A stretch of DNA of 22,735 nucleotides, from contig CABSNU010000026.1 in NCBI GenBank assembly GCA_902479135.1, positions 1-22,735 on the forward strand, read 5' to 3'. Source of the stretch: an uncultured Collinsella sp. Its GTDB lineage: Bacteria; Actinomycetota; Coriobacteriia; Coriobacteriales; Coriobacteriaceae. Of this stretch, positions 1 to 8,200 are shown piece after piece. How positions within the stretch are numbered: position 1 is the stretch's first letter; each line of letters starts with the position of its first letter. The notes under the pieces are model-generated. The model was not told where the DNA came from. It saw only the letters and a program-made list of their open reading frames with translations, and searched no databases. The position numbers and the translations under genes are program-made.

Positions 1-55
1 CGGAAAGAAGCTGCGACGCGGGGGAGGCGACCCCAATGGCTTTCTCATATCGTCT
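1..55. repeat. Left copy of a 55-bp exact inverted terminal repeat
   Basis: Bases 1-55 are the exact reverse complement of bases 22681-22735, and the match ends abruptly at base 56. On the minus strand the repeat is read as the 3' part of the degV-like frame; at the right end it is read as the start of a different ORF. The length equals a common de Bruijn graph k-mer (55), so this is most simply where an assembler stopped at a sequence present at two genomic sites. The true repeat may extend beyond the window. Confidence 0.95.
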
Positions 56-847
56 TTTAAGCTGCGGAACCTGTTCCTCAATCAGCGCCGCAACTGCCTC
101 GGCATCCTCGCGGCACGCCGAGTGCGACATGATGCACTTACCCGAATAATCCGCACCGTCCAGCACGTGCGCCATCATGGTCTTAGCCATCTCGGAAATC
201 GCTCGCTTCTTAGTGCGAATTTTCTCACGTGGCGACAACTTACCTTCACAATCGACCGTCATGAGCGGGCAGATCTTAAGCGCCGTGCCGATAATCGCGC
301 TCGCGGCCGAAATGCGACCGCCGCGCAGGTAGCTCGATAGATCGGTCGAGAAGAACCAGTGGTGCAGGTTGAGCTTGTGCTCCTCGATCCAGGCAGCCGT
401 CTCATCGAGTGAAGCCCCGCCATCGCGCACGTCGGCGGCATATTCCAGCAACAGGCCAAAGCCCGAAGACGCCGCCAGCGAATCGATGACGCGCACCTTG
501 CCGCCCTGGGGATAGCGATCCGCGAGCATCTGCGCCGCAACGCAAGCCGAACCATACGTACCCGAAATACCCGAAGATAGCGTCAGGTGCAGCACATCCT
601 TACCCTCGGCAACAAACGGCTCCCAAAACTCCTCGTACTCACCCACGCTCACCTGAGACGTCTTGGGCATGGCAACCGCGGCAATCTGAGCAAAAAACTC
701 GTCCGGCGTAATCGACTGATACAGATCGTCCGTATAGACAACATCGTCGATCTCGTAATGAAAACACACGACAGGGATATTGCGCGACGCAAAGAACTCA
801 CGGGTTCGATCGGCGGCGGATTCACAGGTCAGGACAAAATCACTCAT
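1..847 (-). CDS. DegV family fatty-acid-binding protein, 3' end missing or disrupted
   Basis: DegV proteins (FakB type) bind a fatty acid and present it to the FakA kinase for acyl-phosphate and phospholipid synthesis in the cytoplasm. The start ATG at 845-847 has an AAGGAG ribosome site just upstream. The N-terminus MSDFVLTCESAADRT, the segment KTSQVSVGEYEEF, the fatty-acid-site motif LTLSSGISGTYGSA and the segment DLSYLRGGR-like (here DLSSYLRGGRIS) identify the family. The frame stays open to the window edge (282 codons). The family normally ends with a conserved IGxxIGxHxGPGT-like motif. Here the reading after PQLK becomes RRYEKAIGVASP..., exactly where the 55-bp terminal repeat begins, so the C-terminus is probably interrupted by an inserted or repeated sequence, or the junction is an assembly artefact. 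Divergent from fbp. Family call firm; the state of the 3' end is inferred. Confidence 0.88.
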   Translation of the reverse strand, partial: MSDFVLTCESAADRTREFFASRNIPVVCFHYEIDDVVYTDDLYQSITPDEFFAQIAAVAMPKTSQVSVGEYEEFWEPFVAEGKDVLHLTLSSGISGTYGSACVAAQMLADRYPQGGKVRVIDSLAASSGFGLLLEYAADVRDGGASLDETAAWIEEHKLNLHHWFFSTDLSSYLRGGRISAASAIIGTALKICPLMTVDCEGKLSPREKIRTKKRAISEMAKTMMAHVLDGADYSGKCIMSHSACREDAEAVAALIEEQVPQLKRRYEKAIGVASPASQLLS

Positions 848-1167
848 ATGAGGCTCCTTACTCATTACTGCGCAAATTATCGCACAGTGAGCCTACATAC
901 GGTACATATGTCCACTATTTACCAAATCGAAGCAATAATAGCGAACATCTTTACCACCATCGTCTCCACCGACCCCACGCATAATTATCTGAGAAAACAC
1001 CCTCTGTCGTCTCCACCCAACCGACACATCTACCTTCACTAAATCGATTTACCAAACCGTTCAGCCGACAATTCAGCCGCTGGCGCAAAATGGAAACAAA
1101 AGCGGCGCATACTGATAAACGTTTGACGCTGTTTATCAGTTTTACCAGCCCCATCGGAAGGTGTTTC
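848..1167. other. Divergent intergenic region degV/fbp
   Basis: This 320-bp non-coding stretch separates divergent degV and fbp and must hold both promoters. It is more AT-rich than the flanking genes. I see two near-copies of ATTTACCAAA (about 914-923 and 1049-1058), two copies of CGTCTCCACC (about 960 and 1010) and the perfect inverted repeat at 1111-1140 listed separately. No convincing -35/-10 pair or small gene could be fixed by eye. Confidence 0.5.
1111..1143 (+). promoter_or_regulatory. Perfect 10-bp inverted repeat with T run in the fbp leader
   Basis: ACTGATAAAC (1111-1120) and GTTTATCAGT (1131-1140) are exact reverse complements around a 10-nt loop and are followed by TTTT (1140-1143), 24 nt before the fbp start codon. 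It could be an operator for a dimeric repressor or an attenuator-like hairpin. The stem is AT-rich, so a protein-binding site seems as likely as a terminator. Confidence 0.5.
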
Positions 1168-3084
1168 ATGGTCGCATTCGATCGCAACCCGCAAGACTTC
1201 AAGTATCTGCGCCTGCTGTCGAGACAGTTCCCCACCGAACAATCCGCGTTTACCGAAATTATCAACCTCTCGGCCATCCTCAACCTACCCAAGGGCACCG
1301 AGCATTTTATGAGCGACGTGCACGGCGAGTACGAAGCCTTTATGCACATCCTCAACAACTGCTCGGGCGTCGTGCGCGAGCATGTCGACGAGATCTTTGG
1401 CGACACGCTCTCCTTTGACGAGAAGGGCGAGCTGTGCACGCTCATCTACTACCCGCGCGAGAAGATCGATCTTGTCCGCAGCCGGCGCGAGGACTCGCCC
1501 ACCTGGTACAAGACGATGCTCGACCAGCTCATCATGGTCGCTCGCTCGCTTTCAAGCCGCTACACGCGCTCCAAGGTGCGCAAGGCCATCCCGCGCGACT
1601 ACGCCTATATCATCGACGAGTTGTTGCACACGCACCCGGGCGAGAACAACTATCGCGTGCGCTATCACGAGCGCATCGTGGAGTCCATCCTGGAGACCGC
1701 CAGCGCCGACGACTTTATCGAGTCGCTCGCTTCGCTCATCAAGCGCCTGGCCGTCGACCACCTGCACCTGGTGGGCGATATCTTCGACCGCGGCGGCGGC
1801 GCGGCCAAGATTATGGACCGTCTGCTCACCTACCATTCGCTCGACATCCAGTGGGGCAACCACGACCTGCTGTGGATGGGTGCTGCGGCCGGTGAGCCCG
1901 CCTGCATCGCCACGGTGTTGCGCAACAACCTACGCTATGACAACTACGAGATCCTCGAGAACGACTACGGCATCTCGCTGCGTGAGCTTGTTGCCTTTGC
2001 CGATGCCACCTACACCGCCGGCGAGTCCATCACCCCGCTGATCAAGGCCATCAACGTGCTACTCTTTAAGCTCGAGGGCCAGATTATCCAGCGCCACCCC
2101 GAGTTCGATATGACCGATCGCCTGTTACTCGACAAGATCGACCACGACACCGGCACGGTCACGCTCGCCGACGGCAGCGTGTGGCCGCTCACGACCAGCG
2201 ACTTCCCCACCGTCGACCCGGCGGACCCCTATACGCTCACGTCTCAGGAGCAGCACATCATCGACAAGCTCGTGTCCGAGTTTGTCACCGCCGATCACCT
2301 GCATCGCCATATCGATTTCCTCTATTCCCACGGCTCGATATACAAGGTCGCCAACGGCAACCTGCTGTTCCATGGCTGCGTGCCGCTCAACGAAGACGGC
2401 ACCTTTAGCAGCATGAACTGCCTGGGCACCTGGCACGCTGGCCGCGATTATCTCGATTTTTGCGACCACATCGCCCGCCGCGCCTGGCGCGTGGGCGACC
2501 GCGACGCTCTCGACTGGATGTGGTACCTGTGGATTGGCTTTAACTCACCCGCCAGCGGACGCCTGGTGCGTACCTTTGAGCGCGCCTATATCGCCGATAA
2601 GAGCACCTGGGTCGAGCCGATGGATCCGTACTTTACGCTTACCAAGTCGCCCTCGGTCTGCGACGACATCATGCGCGAGTTTGGCGTCGCGCCCATGGCA
2701 TGTTCACCGACCGGCCACATCATCAACGGCCACACGCCTGTTAAAACCACCAAGGGCGAGCAACCCATCCGCGCCGAGGGCAAGCTGCTGGTCATCGATG
2801 GCGGCTTTTGCCGCGCTTACCATCCCAAGACGGGTATCGCCGGCTATACGCTCATCTCGAGCTCGCGCGGCTGCCGCCTCAAGTCGCACCGGGCCTTTAC
2901 GACGGTTGCCGAGGCACTCACGCGCAACGTGGACATCGAAAGCGAGACCAACCGTTTTGACCAAGCAGACCGTCGCCGCATGGTGAGCGACACCGATACT
3001 GGCGCCAAGATCCGCAGCCAGATCCAGGACCTGCGCCAGCTGCTCGATGCATATAGAAACGGTGCTATCGAGGAGCGCGCCTAG
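1168..3084 (+). CDS. fbp: Fructose-1,6-bisphosphatase, class III
   Basis: Hydrolyses fructose 1,6-bisphosphate to fructose 6-phosphate, the gluconeogenic step, in the cytoplasm. From ATG 1168 the protein is 638 aa, close to the roughly 640-670 aa of the Firmicutes-type (Fbp, PF06874) family. The calcineurin-like metal-site motifs are present in order: SDVHGE (about 49-54), GDIFDRGG (about 203-210), WGNHD (about 229-233) and INGHTP (about 519-524), with the late segment GKLLVIDGGFCRAYHP typical of this class. The frame is open from 1090, but ATG 1168 is preferred because GGAAGG lies 6 nt upstream and family proteins start near this point; the upstream extension has no family character. Divergent from degV and followed by gtrA-like genes on the same strand. 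Confidence 0.95.
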   Translation: MVAFDRNPQDFKYLRLLSRQFPTEQSAFTEIINLSAILNLPKGTEHFMSDVHGEYEAFMHILNNCSGVVREHVDEIFGDTLSFDEKGELCTLIYYPREKIDLVRSRREDSPTWYKTMLDQLIMVARSLSSRYTRSKVRKAIPRDYAYIIDELLHTHPGENNYRVRYHERIVESILETASADDFIESLASLIKRLAVDHLHLVGDIFDRGGGAAKIMDRLLTYHSLDIQWGNHDLLWMGAAAGEPACIATVLRNNLRYDNYEILENDYGISLRELVAFADATYTAGESITPLIKAINVLLFKLEGQIIQRHPEFDMTDRLLLDKIDHDTGTVTLADGSVWPLTTSDFPTVDPADPYTLTSQEQHIIDKLVSEFVTADHLHRHIDFLYSHGSIYKVANGNLLFHGCVPLNEDGTFSSMNCLGTWHAGRDYLDFCDHIARRAWRVGDRDALDWMWYLWIGFNSPASGRLVRTFERAYIADKSTWVEPMDPYFTLTKSPSVCDDIMREFGVAPMACSPTGHIINGHTPVKTTKGEQPIRAEGKLLVIDGGFCRAYHPKTGIAGYTLISSSRGCRLKSHRAFTTVAEALTRNVDIESETNRFDQADRRRMVSDTDTGAKIRSQIQDLRQLLDAYRNGAIEERA

Positions 3085-3090
3085 CACCAC

Positions 3091-3145
3091 CCGCGGGGAT
3101 TGGCTAAACTTGCTGAGTTTGTCATCCCCGCGGCGCTTCGGCGCC
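3091..3145 (+). terminator. Overlapping inverted repeats between fbp and the first gtrA gene
   Basis: CCGCGGGGAT (3091-3100) and ATCCCCGCGG (3124-3133) form a perfect 10-bp stem. A second stem, GGCGC-TTCG-GCGCC (3132-3145), shares two bases (3132-3133) with it and has a UUCG tetraloop, so the two may compete. No T run follows, so a classical intrinsic terminator is not supported; an mRNA processing or attenuation structure is possible. Confidence 0.4.
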
Positions 3146-3162
3146 AGCTTAAGGCAGGTACC

Positions 3163-3558
3163 ATGCAAAAGCTCCTTGCGCAGATCATGAAATTTGGCGT
3201 CGTCGGTGTCATTGCCACGGTTATCGACTTTGGCATTATGAATCTGCTCCACTACGGTCTGGGCCTCAACATCCTAATCGCCAACACGAGCGGCTTTATC
3301 GTCTCGCTCATCTTTAATTACGTCGCCAGCATGAAGTACGTGTTTGCGCACAAGGAAGGCATGAGCCGCCGCCGCGAGTTCATTATCTTTGTCATGCTGT
3401 CCGTGATAGGCCTGGCACTCAACGACGGTATCGTGCTGGCGCTCAACACCGGTCTGGGGCTCGAGGCCAATATCGCCAAGATCTGCGCCACCGCGCTTGT
3501 CATGGTCTACAACTTTGTGACCCGAAAGATCTTCCTGGAGGGCGACGAGACCAAGTAA
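3163..3558 (+). CDS. GtrA family membrane protein, copy 1
   Basis: GtrA-like proteins (PF04138) are small four-helix membrane proteins, usually linked to flipping or transfer of undecaprenyl-phosphate-linked sugars for cell-surface polysaccharide glycosylation. The ATG at 3163 is chosen over an upstream in-frame TTG (3100) because GGCAGG lies just before it and the family N-terminus begins here (MQKLLAQIMKFGVVGVI). The protein is 131 aa with four hydrophobic segments. Family hallmarks are KFGVVGVIATVIDFG near the N-terminus, FNYVASMKYVF in the middle and VYNFVTRKIFLEG at the C-terminus. It is a clear paralog of the protein at 3777-4184. The substrate is unknown; no glycosyltransferase is adjacent. 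Confidence 0.88.
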   Translation: MQKLLAQIMKFGVVGVIATVIDFGIMNLLHYGLGLNILIANTSGFIVSLIFNYVASMKYVFAHKEGMSRRREFIIFVMLSVIGLALNDGIVLALNTGLGLEANIAKICATALVMVYNFVTRKIFLEGDETK

Positions 3559-3578
3559 CTCGCAACCTTACAGCTTTA

Positions 3579-3628
3579 CAATGCCCACGGATGACGCGCG
3601 TCGTGCGCTGTGTTGTTCGTGGGCATTG
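3579..3628 (+). terminator. Hairpin after the first gtrA gene
   Basis: CAATGCCCACG (3579-3589) pairs perfectly with CGTGGGCATTG (3618-3628), an 11-bp stem with a 28-nt loop that holds a smaller palindrome (GACGCGCGTC). Only a weak T-containing run follows (CTCGTTT). Probably a transcription end or partial attenuator between the two GtrA genes. Confidence 0.55.
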
Positions 3629-3776
3629 CTCGTTTACGGGCAAATTTTCAACGTTTGCGGATTAGCTCTTGATAATTTGGCGAGTTCGTATAGTTCTTGG
3701 CAAGGACCTTACGTTTCCCTTGCAAAAGCTCTAAAGTATCCTCTGCTCGATTCATCAACGCATTGGATGTGATTAC

Positions 3777-4184
3777 GTGCGCAAGGCACTGGCACAACCT
3801 CATACCAAGCAGTTCCTCAAGTTCGCTGTCGTGGGTCTTATCTCCTTTGGCATCGACTGGGGTATGCTCATTGCGCTCGTCGAGCTGTTTCACCTCGACT
3901 TTTTGATGAGCACCACGGTCTCGTTTACCACGTCCGTCGTGGTCAACTACTGGCTCAGCATGAAGTACGTGTTCGACCATCGCGAGGGCATGAGCCGCAA
4001 GCGCGAGTTCACGATCTTCACCATCCTGTCGGTGATCGGCCTGGGCCTCAACGACCTGTACATGTTTGTGGGCGTCACGTTTTTGAGCATCGGCTACCAG
4101 GCCATGAAGGCCATCGCCACGTTCCTCGTCACCTGGTACAACTACTTCAGCCGCCGCTTCTTCCTCGAGGGCGCACGGTCGTAG
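3777..4184 (+). CDS. GtrA family membrane protein, copy 2
   Basis: Second GtrA-like four-helix membrane protein (135 aa), probably acting on lipid-linked sugar precursors at the membrane. It shares with copy 1 the pattern (K)F(A/G)VVGxI near residue 16, MKYVFxHxEGMSRxREF in the cytoplasmic loop, VIGLxLND, and a C-terminal YNxxxRxxFLEG. The start is GTG at 3777; the ribosome site is weak (GGATG about 8 nt upstream) and no in-frame ATG lies just upstream. It is separated from copy 1 by 218 bp containing a hairpin, so it may have its own promoter. Followed by a strong terminator. Tandem duplication is inferred from the shared motifs; the two have diverged considerably. Confidence 0.87.
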   Translation: MRKALAQPHTKQFLKFAVVGLISFGIDWGMLIALVELFHLDFLMSTTVSFTTSVVVNYWLSMKYVFDHREGMSRKREFTIFTILSVIGLGLNDLYMFVGVTFLSIGYQAMKAIATFLVTWYNYFSRRFFLEGARS

Positions 4185-4210
4185 TCGATTCGCTATTTGC
4201 TTGAATGTAT

Positions 4211-4244
4211 AACCGGTTGGAATTCCCATTCCAACCGGTTTTTT
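4211..4244 (+). terminator. Rho-independent terminator after the second gtrA gene
   Basis: A perfect 13-bp stem (4211-4223 with 4228-4240, beginning AACCGGTTGG) with a TCCC loop is followed by a T run (4239-4244). It ends the fbp-gtrA side of the window. Confidence 0.92.
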
Positions 4245-4283
4245 GTTTGCCGAGAGACCCGGCGACCCAATCCCATTCGCATG

Positions 4284-4321
4284 AAAAACGGGCGGCCCGG
4301 ATGTCTGTCCGAACCGCCCGT
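4284..4321 (-). terminator. Rho-independent terminator of the DUF4430 operon
   Basis: On the minus strand ACGGGCGG (4321-4314) pairs with CCGCCCGT (4295-4288), with extra pairing inside, followed by a T run (4288-4284). It lies 23 nt past the stop codon of the shorter DUF4430 gene and faces the terminator at 4211-4244. Confidence 0.85.
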
Positions 4322-4343
4322 CTGGCGCGCTATGTCGAAGCCT

Positions 4344-5237
4344 CTAGCCTGTAACGTAATACCAGACCACGTTGTCGCCGTTGGAGAGAACGTAGTTGCT
4401 GCAGGCCGTCATGGGCGTTGAGCCGTTGACGGAGTACATCCAGCCACTCGTGCCGCCGTACTGTTTCTCGGCCAAACCACCAATCGCAGAAACATACGTG
4501 CCGTACGATGAGCCGTGTGCGTTGACGGAAAGGCCCAGCGCGCACAGGGCATCGTAGACGGTAGCGCCTTCGTTAAAGGTAAAGGTGCCACCAGAGGACA
4601 CAGGATTGCCCACAGCGCTCGATGTGACCGAAACCGTCACTGTTATGTAGCTGGACTCCTGCGAGCCGCTCTGGCCGCCCGAGGAGGCGTTTCCACCATT
4701 AGAGGATGAGGCTCCATCAGACGACTGACCACCGCCAGACGCATTGGAAGTATCACCGGCTCCCGTATTTTGGGCAGCGGATTTATCGCCAGACTTCTTG
4801 CCGTCCTGGTCCTCGGACTTCTTGGTATCCGAGTTCTTGTCCGATTCCTTGTTTGAAGACTCGGAATCGTCCTTGGACTTGGACTCATCAGAATGCTTGG
4901 ACTCATCTTTTGCGTCATTCGATGACTTGGAATCCTTGGAACTGGCCTCGCCCGAAGTCGTAGTCGAGCCAGACACCTTGGTGTCCTTGGTGACGACGCT
5001 CTCCCCCGTCACGGTCTGAATGATCCAGTCGATGGACCAGGCACCGCTCTCGGAAGGATGGACGAAACCCAGCGAGACGACGATCAGAATGGTGCACGCG
5101 GCAGTCAGGACGCCGAGGAGCGTCTTGCGACGAGGGGCGGACGCCGCCGAAGCGGCGCCCTGTTGCTTTGCTTCGTCGAACTGAATGAACGAGGAATCTG
5201 GTTGCTTGGGGTCAGCGTCCTTGGATTTATTGGACAC
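4344..5237 (-). CDS. Membrane-anchored protein with one C-terminal DUF4430 (transcobalamin-like) domain
   Basis: Predicted extracellular protein of 297 aa: a short cytoplasmic N-terminus, one hydrophobic segment (about 40-59, LLGVLTAACTILIVVSLG), a very Ser/Lys/Asp-rich then Gly/Ser-rich linker (about 90-195), and a C-terminal DUF4430 domain (about 200-297) with FNEGATVYDALCALG, GWMYSVNG and VVWYYVTG. DUF4430 (PF14478) is related to the C-terminal beta domain of transcobalamin and intrinsic factor. The start chosen is GTG 5237 because AGGTGA lies 5 nt upstream; another in-frame GTG at 5246 directly follows the stop codon of the upstream gene and has a poor ribosome site. The gap to that stop is about 9 nt, so the two genes should be co-transcribed and translationally coupled, and share the cobalamin riboswitch. 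Role in corrinoid binding is inferred. Confidence 0.85.
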   Translation of the reverse strand: MSNKSKDADPKQPDSSFIQFDEAKQQGAASAASAPRRKTLLGVLTAACTILIVVSLGFVHPSESGAWSIDWIIQTVTGESVVTKDTKVSGSTTTSGEASSKDSKSSNDAKDESKHSDESKSKDDSESSNKESDKNSDTKKSEDQDGKKSGDKSAAQNTGAGDTSNASGGGQSSDGASSSNGGNASSGGQSGSQESSYITVTVSVTSSAVGNPVSSGGTFTFNEGATVYDALCALGLSVNAHGSSYGTYVSAIGGLAEKQYGGTSGWMYSVNGSTPMTACSNYVLSNGDNVVWYYVTG

Positions 5238-5246
5238 AGCCCTCAC

Positions 5247-8200
5247 CTACCGACGTTTGGTGAACACGAACACGCCGACGATGGCGAGACCGATGACGCC
5301 GGCGGCAACGCCAACAATGGCGAGCGGGTTGGTGCCAGTCTCCTGCTCGGAAGCACTAGAGGACTTCTTAGCAGTGGTCGTGGAAGCAGCACCCGTATCG
5401 GACTTGGAATCGGGCTTCTTGTCGGACTTGTTGTCCTTCTTGTCAGACTTCTTGTCGGACTTCTTCTCGTCCTTCTTATCGGACTTATCGGTGTCCTTCT
5501 TGTCGGACTTGTTGTCCTTGGTCTCGGTCTTGGTCGACACCGTCGTCTTGGTCACCGGCTTCTGACCCGGGGCGATAGCGCCGCCGGCCTGCTGGCCCTT
5601 CGTGCCGGAGCCGGAACCCGTGCCAGTGCCGGCACCAGCACCAGAACCGTTGCCAGCGCCACCGTTGCCACCATTAGTGCCAGAACCGCCATTGCCGCCA
5701 GGGTTAACAGCATTCTTGGTCCACTTGGCATACAGCGTCAGATCGGCCGTCACCGGCGTACTGAAGTCATACGCCTGCGTGCAAGCCTCATCGGTGAACC
5801 AACCGCCGAAAGTGTAGCCATCGCGCGTCGGATCGGCCGGCTTGACCAGCTTGCCATCGGCCGTAGCAACGAACTTAGTGTCGCAAGCAGACCCGCCGTT
5901 GGAATTAAAGGCAACCGTCCAAGACTCGACAGCCCCCAGCTTGAACAGCGTACCCGAATCATTGATGTAGTAGAGGTTGCCAGAAGCATCAGCAATGACC
6001 GGAGAGTCGCAGTGCTGGTAATGGCCAGCCGCATCATAAATCTGCGTCGCCTCTGCATCGCCGAGCGTATAGCGATACACGCCACCACCAGCAGAGTAGT
6101 TGACGTAATCCTTGCTATCCGCGCTGTTAACGGTGAAGTACACATAGGTCTTGCCGCCCTGAACACTCACCAGCGGAGTAGCAGCAATACCGTTAAATCC
6201 GGCCGGCAGTTCTTTACCGTCAGCAGCGGTGACCATCGTGGTCTTACCGGTCTTCAGATTATAGAGAGCCAGAGCAGAGCCAGTAGCCGTCTGTCCGCCG
6301 ACAATCAAGTTTTCGCCAGCCACCGCCGGTGCGCTCATGTTATTAGTAAGACCCAGGTCGACCGTCTTCTGCTCGCTTAGTACGCCCTTCGCCGAAAGCG
6401 AAATCACATGGAGCTTTCCATCGTGCGTCATCTGATAGAAGGTCGAACCATTGGACGGATCGGCGACACAGTCGGCGTTCGCGAGAGCACCGAGCTTCAT
6501 AGTCGAAACGACATCGCCCGTCGTCTTATCAATGCACTTAAGCGTGCCCGCGCTCGTAGGAACAATGGCGTACTTATCCGTCAGCGCAGCACCAGTCCAA
6601 TAATAGCCCTCGGAAGGGTCAATGTTCTGCCAAGAGACTTCGCCCGTGGCAATCTTGATACGCTTCAGGGAGCCGTTGCCGTAGGTCGCGTTGTAGTTCT
6701 CGTCATACGAAATATCGACCGTACCAACATAGACGTACTCGCCGTCCGAAATCACGGTGCAGGAGCTCTGCGTCAAGTCCGTCAAACCAGGCGTCAGCCA
6801 CTTGCAGATCAGCTTGTCCGCAGTAATCGCCTGGACCGCACCGCCGTTGAGCGGAACGATGATAAGGCCGTTGGTATAGATCGGACGAGAGGTGTAGCTC
6901 ACCTTGGAGGCAAGCGGCGCAGAGGCAACCTTTTTGCCCGTGGACGAGTCGATCTTAATGAGCTCGTTCTCGGTCGCGATGTACACAAAACCGTTAGCAA
7001 TGACAGGCTCGCTGCAGTTGGCATACTGCTGGCCAGACTCGGCCTTCCAATCGAAGGCCCACTTAAGACCGGCGGCCTGCGCAGGCGTCTTGGCATCCGT
7101 TACGGTCGAACCGTTGCCACTGTTGCCGTAGCCGGCCCACTCGGCATCCCAATCAGGAGTCGTCGCACTCGGGTCCACGACAATCTTGTCGGGATCGGGC
7201 ATGGCCGAATCGTCGGTGGTATAGGCAAGCGTAACCTTATCGCCGCTCTTGAGCGTAATCTGATTGGCGCAGAGTAAGGAGGGCTCTCCATTGATATACA
7301 GGTGCCAATATTTATTGGTCGCAGCATCCCATACATACGGCTTGTGATCGAACGGCGAAGTAATGGAATTCAGGAACCAATATGCACCGCTCTGGGAGGC
7401 GTTGTACGTAACGCCCTTCGCCTTCAGAACCGTCTCAATAAGGTCCTGGGCCGTAGAGCCTTCGGGCAGAGAAACATTGCTTGCCGAGCCCCAGCGAGTA
7501 TTGTTGCCGTTGACATCGGGACCGATAACATCGACGGACCCAAGAACCTGACCGGGGAGAGCATCGGCGTCAGCACCATACATAAAGGTGACGGCGTCAC
7601 CCTCCTGGAGCTTGTAGGCACCGGCGCCAACGTCGGCGAACTTGCCATTTACGTAGAAGCGCCAATAGCTATTGGTCGCAGCATCCCAGCCATAGGACTT
7701 ACCATCGAACGGCGAATAAATGCCGTTGAGGAACCAGCCCCAAGACGATTCGCTAGCATCGAGCTTAAGGCCGGTCTGCTCAAGGAGATCCTTGGCAGTA
7801 GAGCCCGCCTTGAGACTCGTCTGGCCCGTCGAGGCCCACACCTGCTGCTTGCCGTCCTTGTCCTTACCGAGGACCTGAACGGACGCATGGACGGAATCAG
7901 AGGGCAACTGGTCGCCCCAACCACCGTAGAACCACGTAACGGTATCGCCAGTATGAATGGTGACATTGTCCGCCGTGTAGTCGCTCGACTTGCCGTTGAT
8001 GAACAGCTGCCAATAGGTCGAATAATCGAGCGGCGTACCCAGCTCAACGCCGTTGTACTTAAGGCTCAGAATGAAGGAGCCCGCAGCAACGGCGTCGATG
8101 TCATTCGCCTCGAGCGCGACCTTCGTAAGGTCAAGTGCGCTCGAGCCGGACGTCACCACATACTGCGCGTTATCGACCCAAGTCTGAGTCTTGCCCTGGG

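Noticed and set aside
1090..1167. A 26-residue N-terminal extension of fbp
   Set aside because: It covers the palindrome at 1111-1140, has no ribosome site at ATG 1090 and no family similarity; ATG 1168 has GGAAGG at the right distance.
1259..1291. LPxTG sortase signal in the large DUF4430 protein (positions are residues of that protein)
   Set aside because: The C-terminus has a hydrophobic helix and KRR tail, but only ETGTNP precedes it and no LPxTG or LAxTG is present, so membrane anchoring is the safer call.
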